64,000 bases of DNA, from positions 11,320,001 to 11,384,000 of the forward strand of contig NC_084941.1 in the NCBI RefSeq assembly GCF_958298935.1, read 5' to 3'. The DNA is from Phragmites australis. Lineage: Eukaryota; Streptophyta; Magnoliopsida; Poales; Poaceae. The stretch's first letter is position 1; each line of letters begins with the position of its first letter. The notes under the pieces are model-generated. The model saw nothing but the letters and a program-made list of their open reading frames with translations. It did no database searches and was not told the DNA's origin. The translations under genes were made by a program, and so were the position numbers. Below are positions 11,560-23,095 of the stretch, in pieces.

Positions 11560-11920
11560 CGAAGATTCCATGCATGGTACATGAAATAGTCAAAGACCAG
11601 TAGAGAAATGTTCAGATCGAGGGAAACAATTTATGTGGCTACTATGTATGGGACTTCATGCATGGATTCACCGAACACAATTATAGTAGCATTACCAATG
11701 CTGAGGTAACTAGTATACATTTTGATGACTAATTTTTAGATTCCTACTTGTGTTCAAATAGATTGATTTCTTTAATTCTTGTAATTGTAGGAACTCAAGC
11801 TGGAAATAGGTATCCTCATGACGCAGAGAATCATCGCACTTCAGGAACAACTCTACTTGTTCATCAATGATGAAGTCATTTCAGAGTTCGGCTAGTACCA
11901 TGTTATCAAATGGTGTTATT
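11560..11920 (+). pseudogene. C-terminus of the Ulp1-like protease of the large CACTA
   Basis: The frame contains GNNLCGYYVWDFM, in which the Cys codon (11,634-11,636) corresponds to the catalytic cysteine of C48/Ulp1-like proteases. A consensus intron (GAG/GTAACT at 11,706 to TTGTAG at 11,790) separates it from ELKLEIGILMTQRIIALQEQ and LFINDEVISEFG. This matches the last exons of the protease/ORF2 protein of grass CACTA elements. A stop follows EFG prematurely; upstream His and Asp domains are eroded. It is in the same orientation as the transposase, unlike the separate antisense fragment at 7,474-7,931. Confidence 0.72.
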
Positions 11921-12289
11921 CGGACGCCGTCCCTTCAATTACCCAGTGGAGTTCGTTACCCGATTCTTCTCAAGGAAAAGGGCGTAGTTCAAGGTCTTCG
12001 GTTAACAAGAAAACTTGAATGACACTGCTTCTTATCCTTTTGTTGCGTACTTATGTTAATTATGAACTTTTGTTGCAAACTTGTCTTAGTTATGAACTTT
12101 AGTGAATGACATGTGAAAGAACATGGTTATGCATGAATGAATGAGATGAGATGTGAATGAATTATGTATGCATGTAAGGTTATATGTGCTGAGATAATTA
12201 CACATGCTTGTGAAACTTGAATGCATGTTTATCTTGCTGTATGTGACATTATTTGTGCTGTTATCAGTAATAGCTAGATTCTATATAGG

Positions 12290-12546
12290 CGGAGGGACCA
12301 TCAGTGCCGTCTCATGACAAAAAGCCAGCACTAATAGTCTCTGTATTAGCGCCAGCTTATCCCATAATCCGACATTGATAGTCTAAGTATCAGTGTCAGT
12401 TCTTTGTTATAGATCAGCACTGATACTCATTATCAGTGCCGATTTATGAACTGACACTGAAAGTCATAGGCTATCAGTATCGAGTAGTCAGTGCCGGTTT
12501 TTGATAGCTTTTTTAGCCAGCACTGATGACCCTTTTTGTAGTAGTG
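12290..12546. repeat. 3' subterminal repeat array and terminus of the large CACTA
   Basis: About eight direct or inverted variants of CAGTGCCGGTT / CAGCACTGAT are spaced 20-40 bases apart and end at TTTTTGTAGTAGTG. These are the presumed transposase-binding sites. Confidence 0.85.
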
Positions 12547-12692
12547 CATTGCATTCACCCAATATGGATCAAGTGCTTATTCTACACAGTTAGGCTTAAT
12601 AGAAGATTCAAAAGAATAGTGTTCATAAAAAGAGGCAACACGAGAATGATCTAGCCATTTGCGTATCTTCCATACATGCTTCTTCTAGCTTC
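12547..12692 (-). pseudogene. Sirevirus-1 pol, 5' piece beyond the CACTA insertion
   Basis: On the minus strand this reads HSRVASFYEHYSFESSI and ALDPYWVNAM, then continues directly into HEDLNNFTRNDV at 3,602 when the CACTA and one CAT are removed. This is the region just upstream of reverse transcriptase in Copia pol. One stop is present before ALDPYW. Confidence 0.85.
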
Positions 12693-12797
12693 GCAACATT
12701 CTTGGGACTAACCTTTTTCATACCTCAAATTAGACATGTTAGTCCATAATTAATTTTGTTATTAATTACCAAAACACGAATGTAGGGTCTAGATGCT

Positions 12798-13861
12798 TCA
12801 ACCGCCAAGAGTGAATACATATCCACTTGTGGTCTTGATATCATCAACATTGGATATCCAATTTGAATCACTATAACCCTTCAATACTGATGGGCACCTA
12901 GTATAGTGAAGTCCATAATTCATAGTACCTAACAGGCAGCGCATGACTCGTTCAAATACACACCAATGATTATCACCCGGGTTAGGAGTAAACCGGCTCA
13001 ACTTGCTCACAGCAAATGAGATGTTAGGCCTTATAGCACTAGCTAGGTACATGAGTGATCTGATTAAATGGGAGTATTTCCGTTGATCCCTAGCAATCCT
13101 TTTATTCTTTTGAAGTACTAAGCTAGGATCATAAGGTGTTGGAGCAATCTTGTTGTCCATGTAGCTAAAGCAGCTCAAGATCTTTTCCACATAATGGGTT
13201 GCAAAAGTGTAACCACATTCTCACATTTGATCAACTTGATATTTAAGATCACATCAACCTATCCTAGATCCTTTATATCAAAATTTTTAGACAAATATGA
13301 CTTAACCTCATTAATTACATCAAGAGACACGATCAAATTCTCAACAGAGATTTCTTATCTCTTGTGTTTTAGAGCAGTGGCAAAACTCTTCCACAAGGGA
13401 GGCAATTTGGCAATGATGCCCACAACCACAAAATTGTTGGGTCATACACATTTCAGGAGTTTAAGTTCCTTTACAATGCACTGAATCTCATGAGCTTGCT
13501 TGACTAATGATCGATTATCAACCATTTGTAGTCATGATACTGCTCCATGATATACAGTTCATTGTCTGCATCTAACGCACCAAATTTTACATTCAATGCG
13601 TCCCACACTCATTTGCATCCTTTATGTGCATGTACACATCACAGACATGATCAACAAGAGCGCTAAGAACGCATCATACAAAAAGTGTGTTAGCTTCCTC
13701 GAACTTATTCTCCTTATCAGAGGAAAGAGTTCCTTCAGACCTGCCAGACGCAACCCAATAGTAGTTTATAACCATAAGCCACAAGTGGCTTTGACCTACC
13801 ATCTCTTAAAGTGCACACAAATAAATTTGTTCAGCCTCAGTGCATCGGTAAAACCAGCCAT
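12798..13861 (-). pseudogene. Copia-2: gag joined directly to late reverse transcriptase
   Basis: Gag starts at the ATG at 13,861 (MAGFTDALRLNKF) and, with frameshifts, runs through LVKQAHEIQC, IIAKLPPLWKSFATALKHKR and EISVENLIVSLDV. It is then followed at once by LSKNFDIKDLG, the region just before the end of reverse transcriptase, then YVEKILSCFSYMD, APTPYDPSL, LMYLASAIRPNISFAVSKLS and a tail ending SGYVFTLGG. Zinc knuckle, protease, integrase and the catalytic part of reverse transcriptase are therefore missing, removed by an internal deletion of several kilobases. This Copia lineage differs from the Sireviruses here. It abuts Sirevirus-1 at 12,700-12,797, without a visible 3' LTR. Confidence 0.85.
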
Positions 13862-14345
13862 CGTTAAATCAAAGTACCCGACAATAAGGTTTTTGGATTG
13901 TTGAAAAAAATAACACTTTCAGATTTAATTTAATTTAATTCAATTCCTAAATATAACGTGAACATGAACCAAAGCAAACAACAAGCTTTGACAAGCCCCG
14001 ATAAGGTCTCGATAAGCCCAACAAGCTCTAACAAGGTATCTAATATATAATAGATTGCAGTGTACATACTCGACGGCAACGTCGTGATGGCAATAATGTA
14101 GTAGATCACAACAAAGATGAAGTAGATGAAGCAGATCACGATGATGTAGAGGAAGCACATCGTGAGCAGTCACGTCGAGCAATTCCCAAAAGTCTGATTC
14201 GCCCTCTCCTGGTGCAAGATTCAAAGAGCGATGGGTTCCAGAGACCTTCTCTCCCATTCGTCGATGCATGCTGGAGCAATGGGATAGAGTAGACTATGTG
14301 CGACGGCGCAACAAAGAGAAAATAGGCAAAAACCTAATTCCGTAT
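13862..14345 (-). other. Leader and probable LTR remnant of Copia-2
   Basis: Non-coding, AT-rich near gag and more balanced around 14,150-14,345. It lies immediately upstream of the Copia-2 gag ATG on the minus strand, where the leader and 5' LTR belong. I cannot fix LTR edges or a primer site. Confidence 0.4.
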
Positions 14346-14449
14346 ATGCTTTGTGGCAGTAGCTAGCAGATATATATATAGAGAATTATGCAGTTGAGAT
14401 GCATCGTAACCGGACTCGGTTACATGCTAGGATCAGATTCTTAACTGAC

Positions 14450-14452
<3 letters not shown>

Positions 14453-14485
<33 letters not shown>
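14453..14485. repeat. (TA)n microsatellite
   Basis: About 16 uninterrupted TA units. Confidence 0.97.
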
Positions 14486-14487
<2 letters not shown>

Positions 14488-15172
14488 ACACAGCAAAAAC
14501 AATAAAAGCGCAAAAGGAGGTCATGCCTGCACAAGCAACTGGACCCGATTTTGACGGACCATTCACATAGGTTCAGTGCAACCGCACCCTTCGCTCGTGC
14601 CCCCCTACCCGGTCCAGCTAGGCAAGGCGAGCGAGCACGTGTGTTCTCCTAGTCCTCTCATCCACACATGCTAAGTGGGTGGAGAGAATTCCTTTTAAGT
14701 TGGTATCCCTCCACCTCCGCTAGCAATGTGGGACTAAAAGATACACATACCTCCACTTAGTTGGGTGTCTTTAAGAAATTACAAATGGAGGACACACCAT
14801 CTTCCTTGTCAACCTCCCTCGGATCACTCCTCACCGGAGCATCCGATGACCATGAGAGGCAGTGGTACTGCCAAGACACACCAAAGATGCAAACTTTGTT
14901 GAACAGCCACAGTAGAAGCATACGACCAGACACACTGATCAGCTGACGAGCTCTCGTATGCGAAGAACCGGGTGAAGGAGTACCGGCCATCATCTTCGCT
15001 GCCATGGCAGACCAGAACATGGGCGCCACCGAGGAACTCGATAGCCTAGAAGACAAATCCTAACCAGGGGAAGAAAAATCCAACCATCCCTTTCACCATA
15101 AGCTGGAGAAACTCAGTATCAACCCGCACGACCACCTCACTGACACCACTAGGGAAGGAGCCCACAAACAGG
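14486..15172. other. No recognised gene
   Basis: Moderate GC; it appears continuous in character with 20,421-20,920 on the far side of element A. The open frames (61 codons plus, 99 codons minus near 14,760-15,056) overlap and match nothing I recognise. Confidence 0.3.
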
Positions 15173-16725
15173 TATAGCGAACATGCCCTTAGAAAGATTA
15201 TAGTGGAACATCTTTAGGGCATGTATGTTATTTTGGTAATTAATGATAATATAGTCAATGGGACTAACATGTTCGTCAAGTATATGCTTATATAGGTCTC
15301 ATGGATGCAACAAAAGAGAAGTCACCAAAGTCGGAACAAAGAGAGGAATGAATTGGAATTTTTCTATGAATTTTGATGTGATCAAATGGTATGTATTTCT
15401 ATATAATCTTGTAGAGCTCTTTACAAGCTTTTCATAGAGCCCAAGAGCATCAAAATCGGAGTTCGGAGTGAAAAATTATGCTCAAAATACATAACATTAT
15501 TCTACTAAAATTTATCTGACTGGATAATCCAGTGCTCACATCAAAATTAGTCTGGTGCTACACTGGATAATCTGGTGAGAACAATGAAAAATAGTCCAGT
15601 GTTCACAAAAAGTTTGAAGCGGAGTCTTTTGCCTCACCGGATGATCCAGTATTCACAAAATGAACACACTGGACTATTATTTCCAGATAGCTCCAAAATG
15701 AAGATATGCACATAAGATAATCCGGTGCATTCATCTGGTGTTCAGTGAGTCATCATAGGATAATCCAGTGCTAACAGATGAGTTTGAGTGAGTTCTAACG
15801 GCTAGTTTCTTCTGATGTACTCACCAGATGATCCGATGCTTGTACTACTATTATCACCGGATCATCCAGTGTTCACAATTTTTCTGAGCCATTGGGGCAA
15901 CAGCTAATTTGCGGGTTTGAGGCTATAAATACCCCTTCACTCAGTTATTTGAATGTGTGACATGCTGCTGGAGTCAGAGAATCCTATGTACACCTTGAGA
16001 AGACATCCAAACCACAAAAGTTCTTAAAGTGTTCATGCAAGACAATTTAGCACACCATTAGAGAGTGATTAGTGCTATTAGGCTTAGAGAGAAGTGTTAC
16101 TAGGTGCTGCAACCTAGAGAGTGGATCAAGGAGTGATCTAACTGTATACCGAGAGGTACGCCGGTGCCTTAGAGTCTTTGTGACTCACCGGTAACTTGTT
16201 GACCCTCCGACTTGTTTTGGAGCGGCGGCAAGAAGATTGTGCGAAGATGCGGAGACTCTTTTTTTTTTACTAAAGCTCTAAAGTGAAGACGGCGCACAAG
16301 TGAACATAAGAGAACTTAGTGGTGAGACCTCACCTTGGAGGCTTGGTGACTCATCGTTCTTGAGACCTTATCTTGGTGACTTGGTAGCTCAAGAGCTGTA
16401 ACCGGAAGAGATTTGGTGATCGAGAGCATATCCTTGGTGGAGCTCCAATGTAGACTAGGGGTAGCTCGTGTGCCACCAATACCACAGGATAAAATCCCTT
16501 AGGCCAAGTTTGTCTCTATACCTTATTTACATTTCTGCATTTACATACTTGCAATTTACTTTGCTAGAGTACGTTGCAATCCTCTTAAACGATAGAGTAG
16601 ACACAATAGATAAACCTAGAATATATTTAGATAGAAATTGAGATAGGTTTATATTGTAAAGTTTTTGAAGCCATTAGTTTCTAAATATCCTAATTCACCC
16701 CCTCTTAGGATATCACAGTTTCTCA
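15173..16725 (+). repeat. 5' LTR of element A (1,553 bp)
   Basis: Starts TATAGCGAACATGCCC (TG changed to TA relative to the 3' copy) and ends CAGTTTCTCA. It contains many degenerate CACCGGAnnnTCCGGTG-type motifs between 15,525 and 15,875 and a TATAAATA-like sequence near 15,925 (GGCTATAAATACCCC), a good candidate core promoter for the element. Confidence 0.85.
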
Positions 16726-16729
16726 TAAT

Positions 16730-16741
16730 TGGTATTAGAGC
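16730..16741 (+). promoter_or_regulatory. Primer binding site of element A
   Basis: TGGTATTAGAGC, one base from the TGGTATCAGAGC site complementary to initiator methionine tRNA used by plant Copia elements; four bases after the LTR end. Confidence 0.85.
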
Positions 16742-16793
16742 CTCGTGCTGTTGATAGGCTTAACATCCTAGGGTTGTGACGTCTGGTGTTGGG

Positions 16794-18760
16794 ATGAATA
16801 CCCATAGCACTCCATATTTCAATGACACTAATTTTCCTTAACGAAAAATTCTTATGACTTGTTATTTGCAAGCTAAAGGTTTAGATATTTGAAGAGTCAC
16901 CGAAGAAGGGATGAGACCACATGTTACCAACAAGGAGAAGCAATTAGATGCATTAGCAAAGAGTTTTCTTTTATCAGTTTTAAATGTTGATGAATTTAAT
17001 TGTGTTTATTCTCTCACTAATGCACATGATATTTGGAATAGTCTCATTGAAATACATGAAGGCACAAAGAATGTGCGCAATGAGAAATATCATGTGCTTG
17101 TTAATAAGCTCAATGGTATCAAACAACTACCTCATGAAAGTGCTAATGACATGTACTCACATTTAAATATTCTTGTCAATGAGATCAATCGGCTAGGTTT
17201 GACGTAAATTGAATATGCTCAAGTGGTGAGAAGAATACTTCAAACTCTTTTTTTTTTCAAAGTACAAGTTAATTGTCTCCATCATTGACGACAACCATGA
17301 CATAAGCAAGATAACTCCTAGCCAACTTCTACGCAAGATCACCACCTATGAGATGACCATGAACATGGGGGTTGAAGCTTCTACCGCATCCGACAGAGCC
17401 TTACTCTCACAAGTAAGCAAGCTCAATGCCAATACATGAAGACAAGAATGAGGAGACAAGAGCAAGAGTCAAGCTCAAGCGAAGATGATGGTGATCAAGA
17501 TGAAGAGAGCTATGAAGAGGATGATCAAAGCACATCAAACGATGAAGAAATTGATCCTAAGATGGCCAAGATCATGTTACAAGTAGACAAGAATATCAAG
17601 AGGATCAATCCGAGATTGATCATCCAATCTCCTTAAAAGACTTGGTCAATATAATTGATCATATCAAGAAAGAGAAGAAGACCAAGAGCAAGAGGGAGAC
17701 AAGAGGAAGAAGCAAAGCATTCGTAAGCATAGGAAGATGGGTGAGCGACGATGAAGAATCGACTTCAACTGATGAAAGCCTCACAATCCTCCCCTCCAAG
17801 AGAAGCTCTTCCTCAAGATCATCATCATGCAAGTCGTCATCGCGCAAGTCATCTCACGGGTGCCTTATGGCCAAAGGTATGGATAGCGATGTAAGTAATG
17901 ATAAATCCGATGAGAATTCTCTCTATCAAGAACAACTTCTTCATTTGATCAATGAGCAACAAAGGACTCTTAAGAAACAATTAAAAGAACTTAAGAAATT
18001 CAATACACTTAATGACATTCTTGCTACTTTTTTTTCTAATTATGAATAATTATTGAGCAAATTTAATTTGCTAAATGAGGAATGAAGAGCTTAAGGCTAA
18101 ATTTAAGTGCATTGAATCTCAAACTAAGGCCCCTTTAAAGCAATCTACCTCTCTCTTTAATTTCAAATCTAAGGTAAATGCTTTCACTTCTTGTGATAAT
18201 TTAATTGATTTATCTAGCTCAGCCCTTTACAATGAGATATGCATTGAGAATGTTGTTGTAGAACCATCTAATTAATTAATTAATTGCACAAGAGAATAAT
18301 GAGATCAAGCAAGAAGTGGAGAAGCTCGAGAAGGACTTGGCAAGATTAAAAGACAAGAATCATGTCCAATCTCCTCAAGATAACCATACTACCATGGTAA
18401 AGAAGCTTGCGGAGGGATCCATCGTGATATGCTTCAATTGCCATCAAGAAGGCCACAAGTCCTTCTAATACAAGCAAGTCAATAAGGAGATCAAGAAGAA
18501 AAAAAAGATCATGAACCTCTCCAACAAGACTTTTAACATCTACACCAAGCCCAACTATAAGACTAAGACCAAGAGCAACCACTACAAACTCAAGAAGAAG
18601 AACAATCACAAAGTGATTGCACAAATGGTTGGGATAAAGGACCGGGGTTGGAACCAACCCATTTGGATACCCAAGAAAGTCATACCAATATGAAGGGGCT
18701 CCAATCGGCTTTGGTTCCAAAGAAGACTTAAAGTACAAGTCAGCTCGGGGATTTTGAGAC
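16794..18760 (+). pseudogene. Gag (UBN2-type) of element A, decayed
   Basis: From the ATG at 16,794 the frame gives MNTHSTPYFNDTNFP, then a clean block at 16,911-17,207 with KEKQLDALAKSFLLSVLNVD, NAHDIWNSLIEIHEGTKNVR and YSHLNILVNEINRLG, the typical UBN2 gag core that forms the capsid. It continues with an acidic/serine-rich linker (17,436-17,860), a Gln/Lys-rich helix with LINEQQRTLKKQLKELKKF, and a CCHC-like knuckle CFNCHQEGHK at about 18,438, in which the last Cys region reads F-stop-YK. A basic tail follows with NQPIWIPKK, typical of Sirevirus gag ends. Several frameshifts and stops (for example 17,208 and 18,048) inactivate it. Confidence 0.82.
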
Positions 18761-19490
18761 TTGGCTCACAAGATGAAGTGAAAGTTCAAGCAAAAACCTA
18801 AGTGTACAAGAGTGAGCATATTAATTAAGATCATAATCATTATGTACCCAAATTCCCATCCAAAGGTAAATAAGGCAAAGGTACTAGATGATAAATCTCT
18901 AAATTGATGAATTTACTTGCGTTGTCAAGGATTACATGCTCTCAATTCAATTTATTGTAATACCTAGTGCAGGTTTTTTATATGATAGGTTGCTTGTGCT
19001 TGTCTCTAACCTACGGGCAACTTACATAGTTCATTAGTAGTAGGTTTCTTATTTGACACTGGTTCTTCATTTAATATCTTTTATGTGCCATAAGTCCAAT
19101 CAGTTTGGATTCTAAAGAATACTTGAAACACAAATCAGCTCGGGGATTTGGAGACTTGGCTCATAAGATGAAGTGAAGGTTAAAGCAAAGAAGCTAAGGA
19201 TACAAGATTGAGCGCATTAATGAAGATCATAATCATCATATACCCAAATTCCCATCCAAAGGTAAATAAGGCAATGGTACTAGATGATAAATCTCTAAAT
19301 TGATGAATGTACTTGCGTTTTCAAGGATTACAGGTTCTCAATTCAATTTATTATAATACCTAATGTAGATTTTTTATATCGTAGGTTACTTGTGCTTGTC
19401 TCTAACCTATGAGCAACCTACATAGTTTATTAGTTATAGGTTTCTTATTTGGTACTAGTTCTTTATTTAATATCTATTATGTGCTACAAG
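18701..19490 (+). repeat. 395-bp tandem duplication in element A
   Basis: Copies at 18,701-19,095 and 19,096-19,490 are offset by exactly 395 bases at several anchors (CAGCTCGGGGATT at 18,741 and 19,136; ACCCAAATTCCCATCC at 18,847 and 19,242). Element B has one copy of this segment (about 56,943-57,340). Confidence 0.9.
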
Positions 19491-20029
19491 TTCAATCTAT
19501 AGAATAAAATCCTAATTGTTATCAGTAACAAGTGCATATATCTTACAAGTATTCAACACTTATTTGCACACATTTAGGGGGAGGATATCCTATAAGTTGT
19601 GATTTTGAGACTAACATGTATTACCAGTTGTATCTTTTGTAGTCTCATGGAGCTATTAATATGTCCCCAGATGTATGCAATGCTTAAAGGCTTCAATTGC
19701 TCTTTTTGAGATTGGTGATAAATATGGAAAAGTTTGGTGACCAAAGCAAGAAGCAAAATATAAGATGTCTAGGAATACCGAAGTTGATAAAGAGGAGAAG
19801 AAGATACAAGAAGCAATATGAGGCACCTAGAAGAGGAAGAAGCTCTTATATAGGTCGATCAAGGAAGAAGTAGCAATAAAGAAAGGGGAGCCACAATAAT
19901 ATGGGTACTAAATGGTAAAAACATGGATCCAAGAGTTAGAGTATGGTCTTGTACTCTTTACAGTTGGTATCATTTGTTATTTACCACTTGCTTTGATTGT
20001 GTTGTCATCAATCACTAAAAAGGGGATAT

Positions 20030-20420
20030 TGTAGCGAACATGCCCTTAAGAAGATTATAGTGGAACATCCTTAGGGTATATATGTGATTTTAGTAATTAA
20101 TGATAACATAGTCAACGAGAGCATATTATTTGTAGAGCTCCAACATGGGCTAAGGATGGCTCGTGTGCCACCGATACTATGGGATAAAAATCTCTTGTGC
20201 CAAGTTTGTCTCTGTACCTTATTTATATTTTTGCATTTACATACTTACAATTTACCTTGCTAAATAGGTTGTAATCCTCTTGAGCGGTAGAGTAGACACA
20301 CTAGATAAATCTAGAACACATTTAGATAGAAATTAAGATAGATTTATCTTGTGAAGTTTTTGAAATCATTAATTTCTAAGTGTCATAATTCACTCTCTCT
20401 TAAAATATTACAGTTGCTCA
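20030..20420 (+). repeat. 3' LTR of element A, internally deleted (391 bp)
   Basis: Starts TGTAGCGAACATGCCC and ends ACAGTTGCTCA. It aligns with the first about 80 and last about 310 bases of the 5' LTR; about 1.16 kb in between is absent, with a junction near 20,120-20,135. Confidence 0.85.
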
Positions 20421-23095
20421 CAACGGGGATGACCAGATCTCCCCCTCTTTCGCAAGGAAGGAGAGGAGAAGAACTAACCTCACTGAGGCCTCTCTGTGCA
20501 AGATGTCGAAACCGACGTCCTCGCTGAAGACGTCCCAGAGGAGCAAAAGTTGAGGTAGCCCTACCGAAGCAGTCGCGAAAAGGAACCCCACCCTTATTTG
20601 AGATCCAGAACTGGCACCATCGAGGATGATGTCACCGGAGAAGCTTAGGCGGAGACAAATTTCCTCACGCGAACTCATTGCAGTAAGGAAGTGTGCAAAC
20701 TACTTACCTAGATCTATACCTAGACAGAGCTATACACATTGGCTACCGAGATCTCCGATTTCATGTCCCTTCCGGCACCGGAGAGACCGCCGGAGAGGAT
20801 GGAGAACTGGTCGAATCAACACCGGATTGAAACTGGCCGCTCGGTCGCCTCTCCTCAACTGTAGCGTGCATCTTAGACCACTCAAGAGGGAACAGTACGT
20901 CTTACTGGTTTATTCGAAGTAACAGTTCATGCAATATCTATCACAGAAAGCAAGGCGTGGGCTTCGCCTTTTATGCATCTGCATCTAGAGAGAGAATAAC
21001 AGAACAGGTGCTCAATGTTTTGATATTCTCGGCCACGCATGGTGCAGCATGGATCCACTAGCTACATCACACACAATGCCGCCGTCTTCTGATCTTCTGG
21101 AGGAGTGATTCGCTGTCGCCTTGGTTCCTGTCACGAGCTGCCGAGAAGCTTTGTTGTTCCACAGTGGATCAGTTAGCTTGTCCATCAGCTCAGTGGATCA
21201 GTTAGCTTGCCGCTATCATCTACCCTGAAAGGACAATGCCAGGAAAGCTGTGTCGGGTGTTAGGCGATCACCACCATGGTACAATCCGGCCGCTGTTAGT
21301 TCGTACTACTACGCTGTACTTTTTTAGTCCGTTCCAAATCATTTTCAGCTCCAAAAGAATCGCATTTGGTAACAATGTCACCAATCATGCAGCAAATTTA
21401 CAAATAGACTAGATGCATAGCTGCATAAGCGTCTCACCTAAGCATTGTCCTTTCTATAGTGACCCCGTAAATATGCTAACAGCAACTCTCACCCTGAAGC
21501 AAGCACAACAGATAATTAATCAGCTTTTGTCAGAAAAGTTGAATGACTTTATTTCAGAAAATAGGTTGATGTAAGTGACTTGGTGATGGTGTAGCCAATA
21601 ATAAACCATAACTTCTCTATCCACTCTACAAATTATAATATTTGAATTCACACCCTACTCTACGTACCTACATCTTACATTATCCTACACTTACCTATTG
21701 TTGAGGCTAAAAAAAACTTCTCCATACACTCATTTCAGCATGCCTATTTTTCCTTGAGTGAATGTCAGAGATCCGATCCGATTTTGGGGGAAAAGAAAAG
21801 GAGGAAGAGCAAATTGCTATCTGCAGCACCTAGATTGACTCTCCGGTTGCCCAAAACACCATGTCAGCAAAATCTTTACACGTCATCTGCAGAATGTGGA
21901 TGACCGTCGGATCAAAGAACGAGCAAATTTCAGCCGTCGAATTGGACCGGAGTCTCCCGATGAGAGATCGAGCACTCCGCTCTTGGATCCGGATCCTCTG
22001 CCCTTACAAAGGCAAGTCACTGGTGAACAGTGTTGTGTATAGTAATTTGTGATGTGCGCTATAGAATCCGTGACTTTACTGTAGCAGATTTGATGTAGCA
22101 CGGGTTCTGTTCATGAAACCACTGTTCTGATTTTACTGTGGGTTCTATAGCACGCTGTTGCTCTAAATCCTGGTCAGCCGTTTCCAATCCAACGGCTACC
22201 ATCTACCTAAAGTCACAGTTACTGTTCCCCTCTGACCTCGCAACCCCGCAGCTCAGCTCTGTCTCCACCGGCGGGGACAAGGGCGTCTACGCGGTGGCTC
22301 CTCGTGGCACTGCTCACCGGCTGAGACCCCAACGGATCCTCGCTCGCGGAGAACTATCACCTCATCGTCCGGCACACCACCTCCCTCGCCGTGCTCACTG
22401 GCTGCAACGTCGCCCTACTCGTTCGCCGCTCCGTCACTCCCCGCACAGCCGCCGCTAGCCGCGAAGCTCCACCGAGTTGAGCCGTGATCGAATTTGGATT
22501 CAGGGACCATTTGACCACATATACTTGTTTTGCCCTTTCCTCTTCACGTTTTTGGTTCCATGTTTGTGTGTGTAAATTAATAAAAAATGAGTTAATGGCA
22601 AAATATGAGGATCAGTCATTACAGTTGTAATATTCGAAGGCAGATATAAGAATCCATTTGGGAGATGGCTCACAATGATATTTATGATTTGTTTTGAAAC
22701 ATGGCATGAACCTGATTGTAATGGTATTATGTCCTTTCTTTAAATCTCATGATCACACACTCCAAGGACCACCCAACCTCTGCGCCACACAAAAGGACAA
22801 ACAAAAAAAATAAGTTAGTTTGACTCTATATGTGCAGAATCCAAATTGAGAGGACATACATATCCTTACACTGATATTGTGGTAGAATTTTAGACAATAT
22901 GACTGTTTTTTATTGTTCCTTGCTGTATTTTTGTGGCATATGTGGCATAGCAATTTTAATTTCTTATCCAGCGACCGTAAATTTATTGTTAGTATAGTTT
23001 TTGCCTATGTTGTGCCATGTGAACTTCTATGTGAATTGTTTCTCCTAATTGGGGTTTCATTTATCTCTCGATGATCATTAAATTATTGTTTGCAG
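20421..23095. other. No firm gene; GC-rich coding-like patch at 22,250-22,490
   Basis: 20,421-20,920 is probably the same sequence as 14,486-15,172, split by element A. 21,540-21,760 is AT-rich. 22,000-22,160 contains CTGTAGCA / GTGAACAGTG-type repeats common in grass MITEs. 22,250-22,490 is GC-rich and could be a degraded exon, but no frame is recognisable. 22,500-23,095 looks like intron sequence and ends with a good acceptor (TTATTGTTTGCAG) just before the MED16-like fragment. Confidence 0.35.

Larger units (their letters stand above)
3606..12546 (+). mobile_element. CACTA (En/Spm) DNA transposon, 8.9 kb, decayed
   Basis: The left end begins CACTACAACAGAAG and the right end reads TTTTTGTAGTAGTG, giving the hallmark CACTAC/GTAGTG termini. 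The element is flanked by the 3-bp target duplication CAT (3,603-3,605 and 12,547-12,549). Subterminal repeats of the type CAGTGCCGGTT occur at about 3,640-3,790 and 12,290-12,540. Inside are remnants of TNP2 transposase (5,345-7,464), a second protein region (9,340-10,785) and a Ulp1-like C-terminus (11,560-11,920). It sits inside Sirevirus-1 reverse transcriptase, and removing it restores that frame, which supports both boundaries strongly. Confidence 0.92.
1..12700 (-). mobile_element. Sirevirus-1, Ty1/Copia LTR element, split by a CACTA insertion
   Basis: Read on the minus strand, reverse transcriptase begins near 12,692, is interrupted at 12,547-3,605, resumes at 3,602 and ends with RNase H at 2,160. 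It is followed by a non-coding spacer and then an extra ORF running off the left edge. An extra ORF after pol is a known Sirevirus property. Excising 3,606-12,546 and one CAT copy restores a continuous reading frame across the breakpoint. No LTR of this copy is clearly inside the window. The frames carry many stops, so the element is dead. The right limit, 12,690-12,800, where it meets another Copia remnant, is not resolved. Confidence 0.8.
15173..20420 (+). mobile_element. Element A: gag-only, Sirevirus-like non-autonomous LTR element
   Basis: 5' LTR 15,173-16,725, primer site 16,730-16,741, gag remnant 16,794-18,760, non-coding 3' part, purine-rich AAAAAGGGGATAT at 20,017-20,029 and 3' LTR 20,030-20,420. 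Internal length is 3,304 bp and no protease, integrase or reverse transcriptase is found. It has the same plan and gag family as element B (51,830-59,558). The sequence GTGTTGTCATCAATCAC just before the 3' LTR is shared with Sirevirus-2 and B. No convincing target duplication is seen (ACAGG at left, CAACG at right). Confidence 0.85.

Noticed and set aside
13596..13904. 102-codon plus-strand frame
   Set aside because: Antisense shadow of Copia-2 gag.
20421..20922. Open frames on both strands next to element A as exons of a host gene
   Set aside because: No recognised domain; the sequence seems to be one repeat-like unit split by element A.
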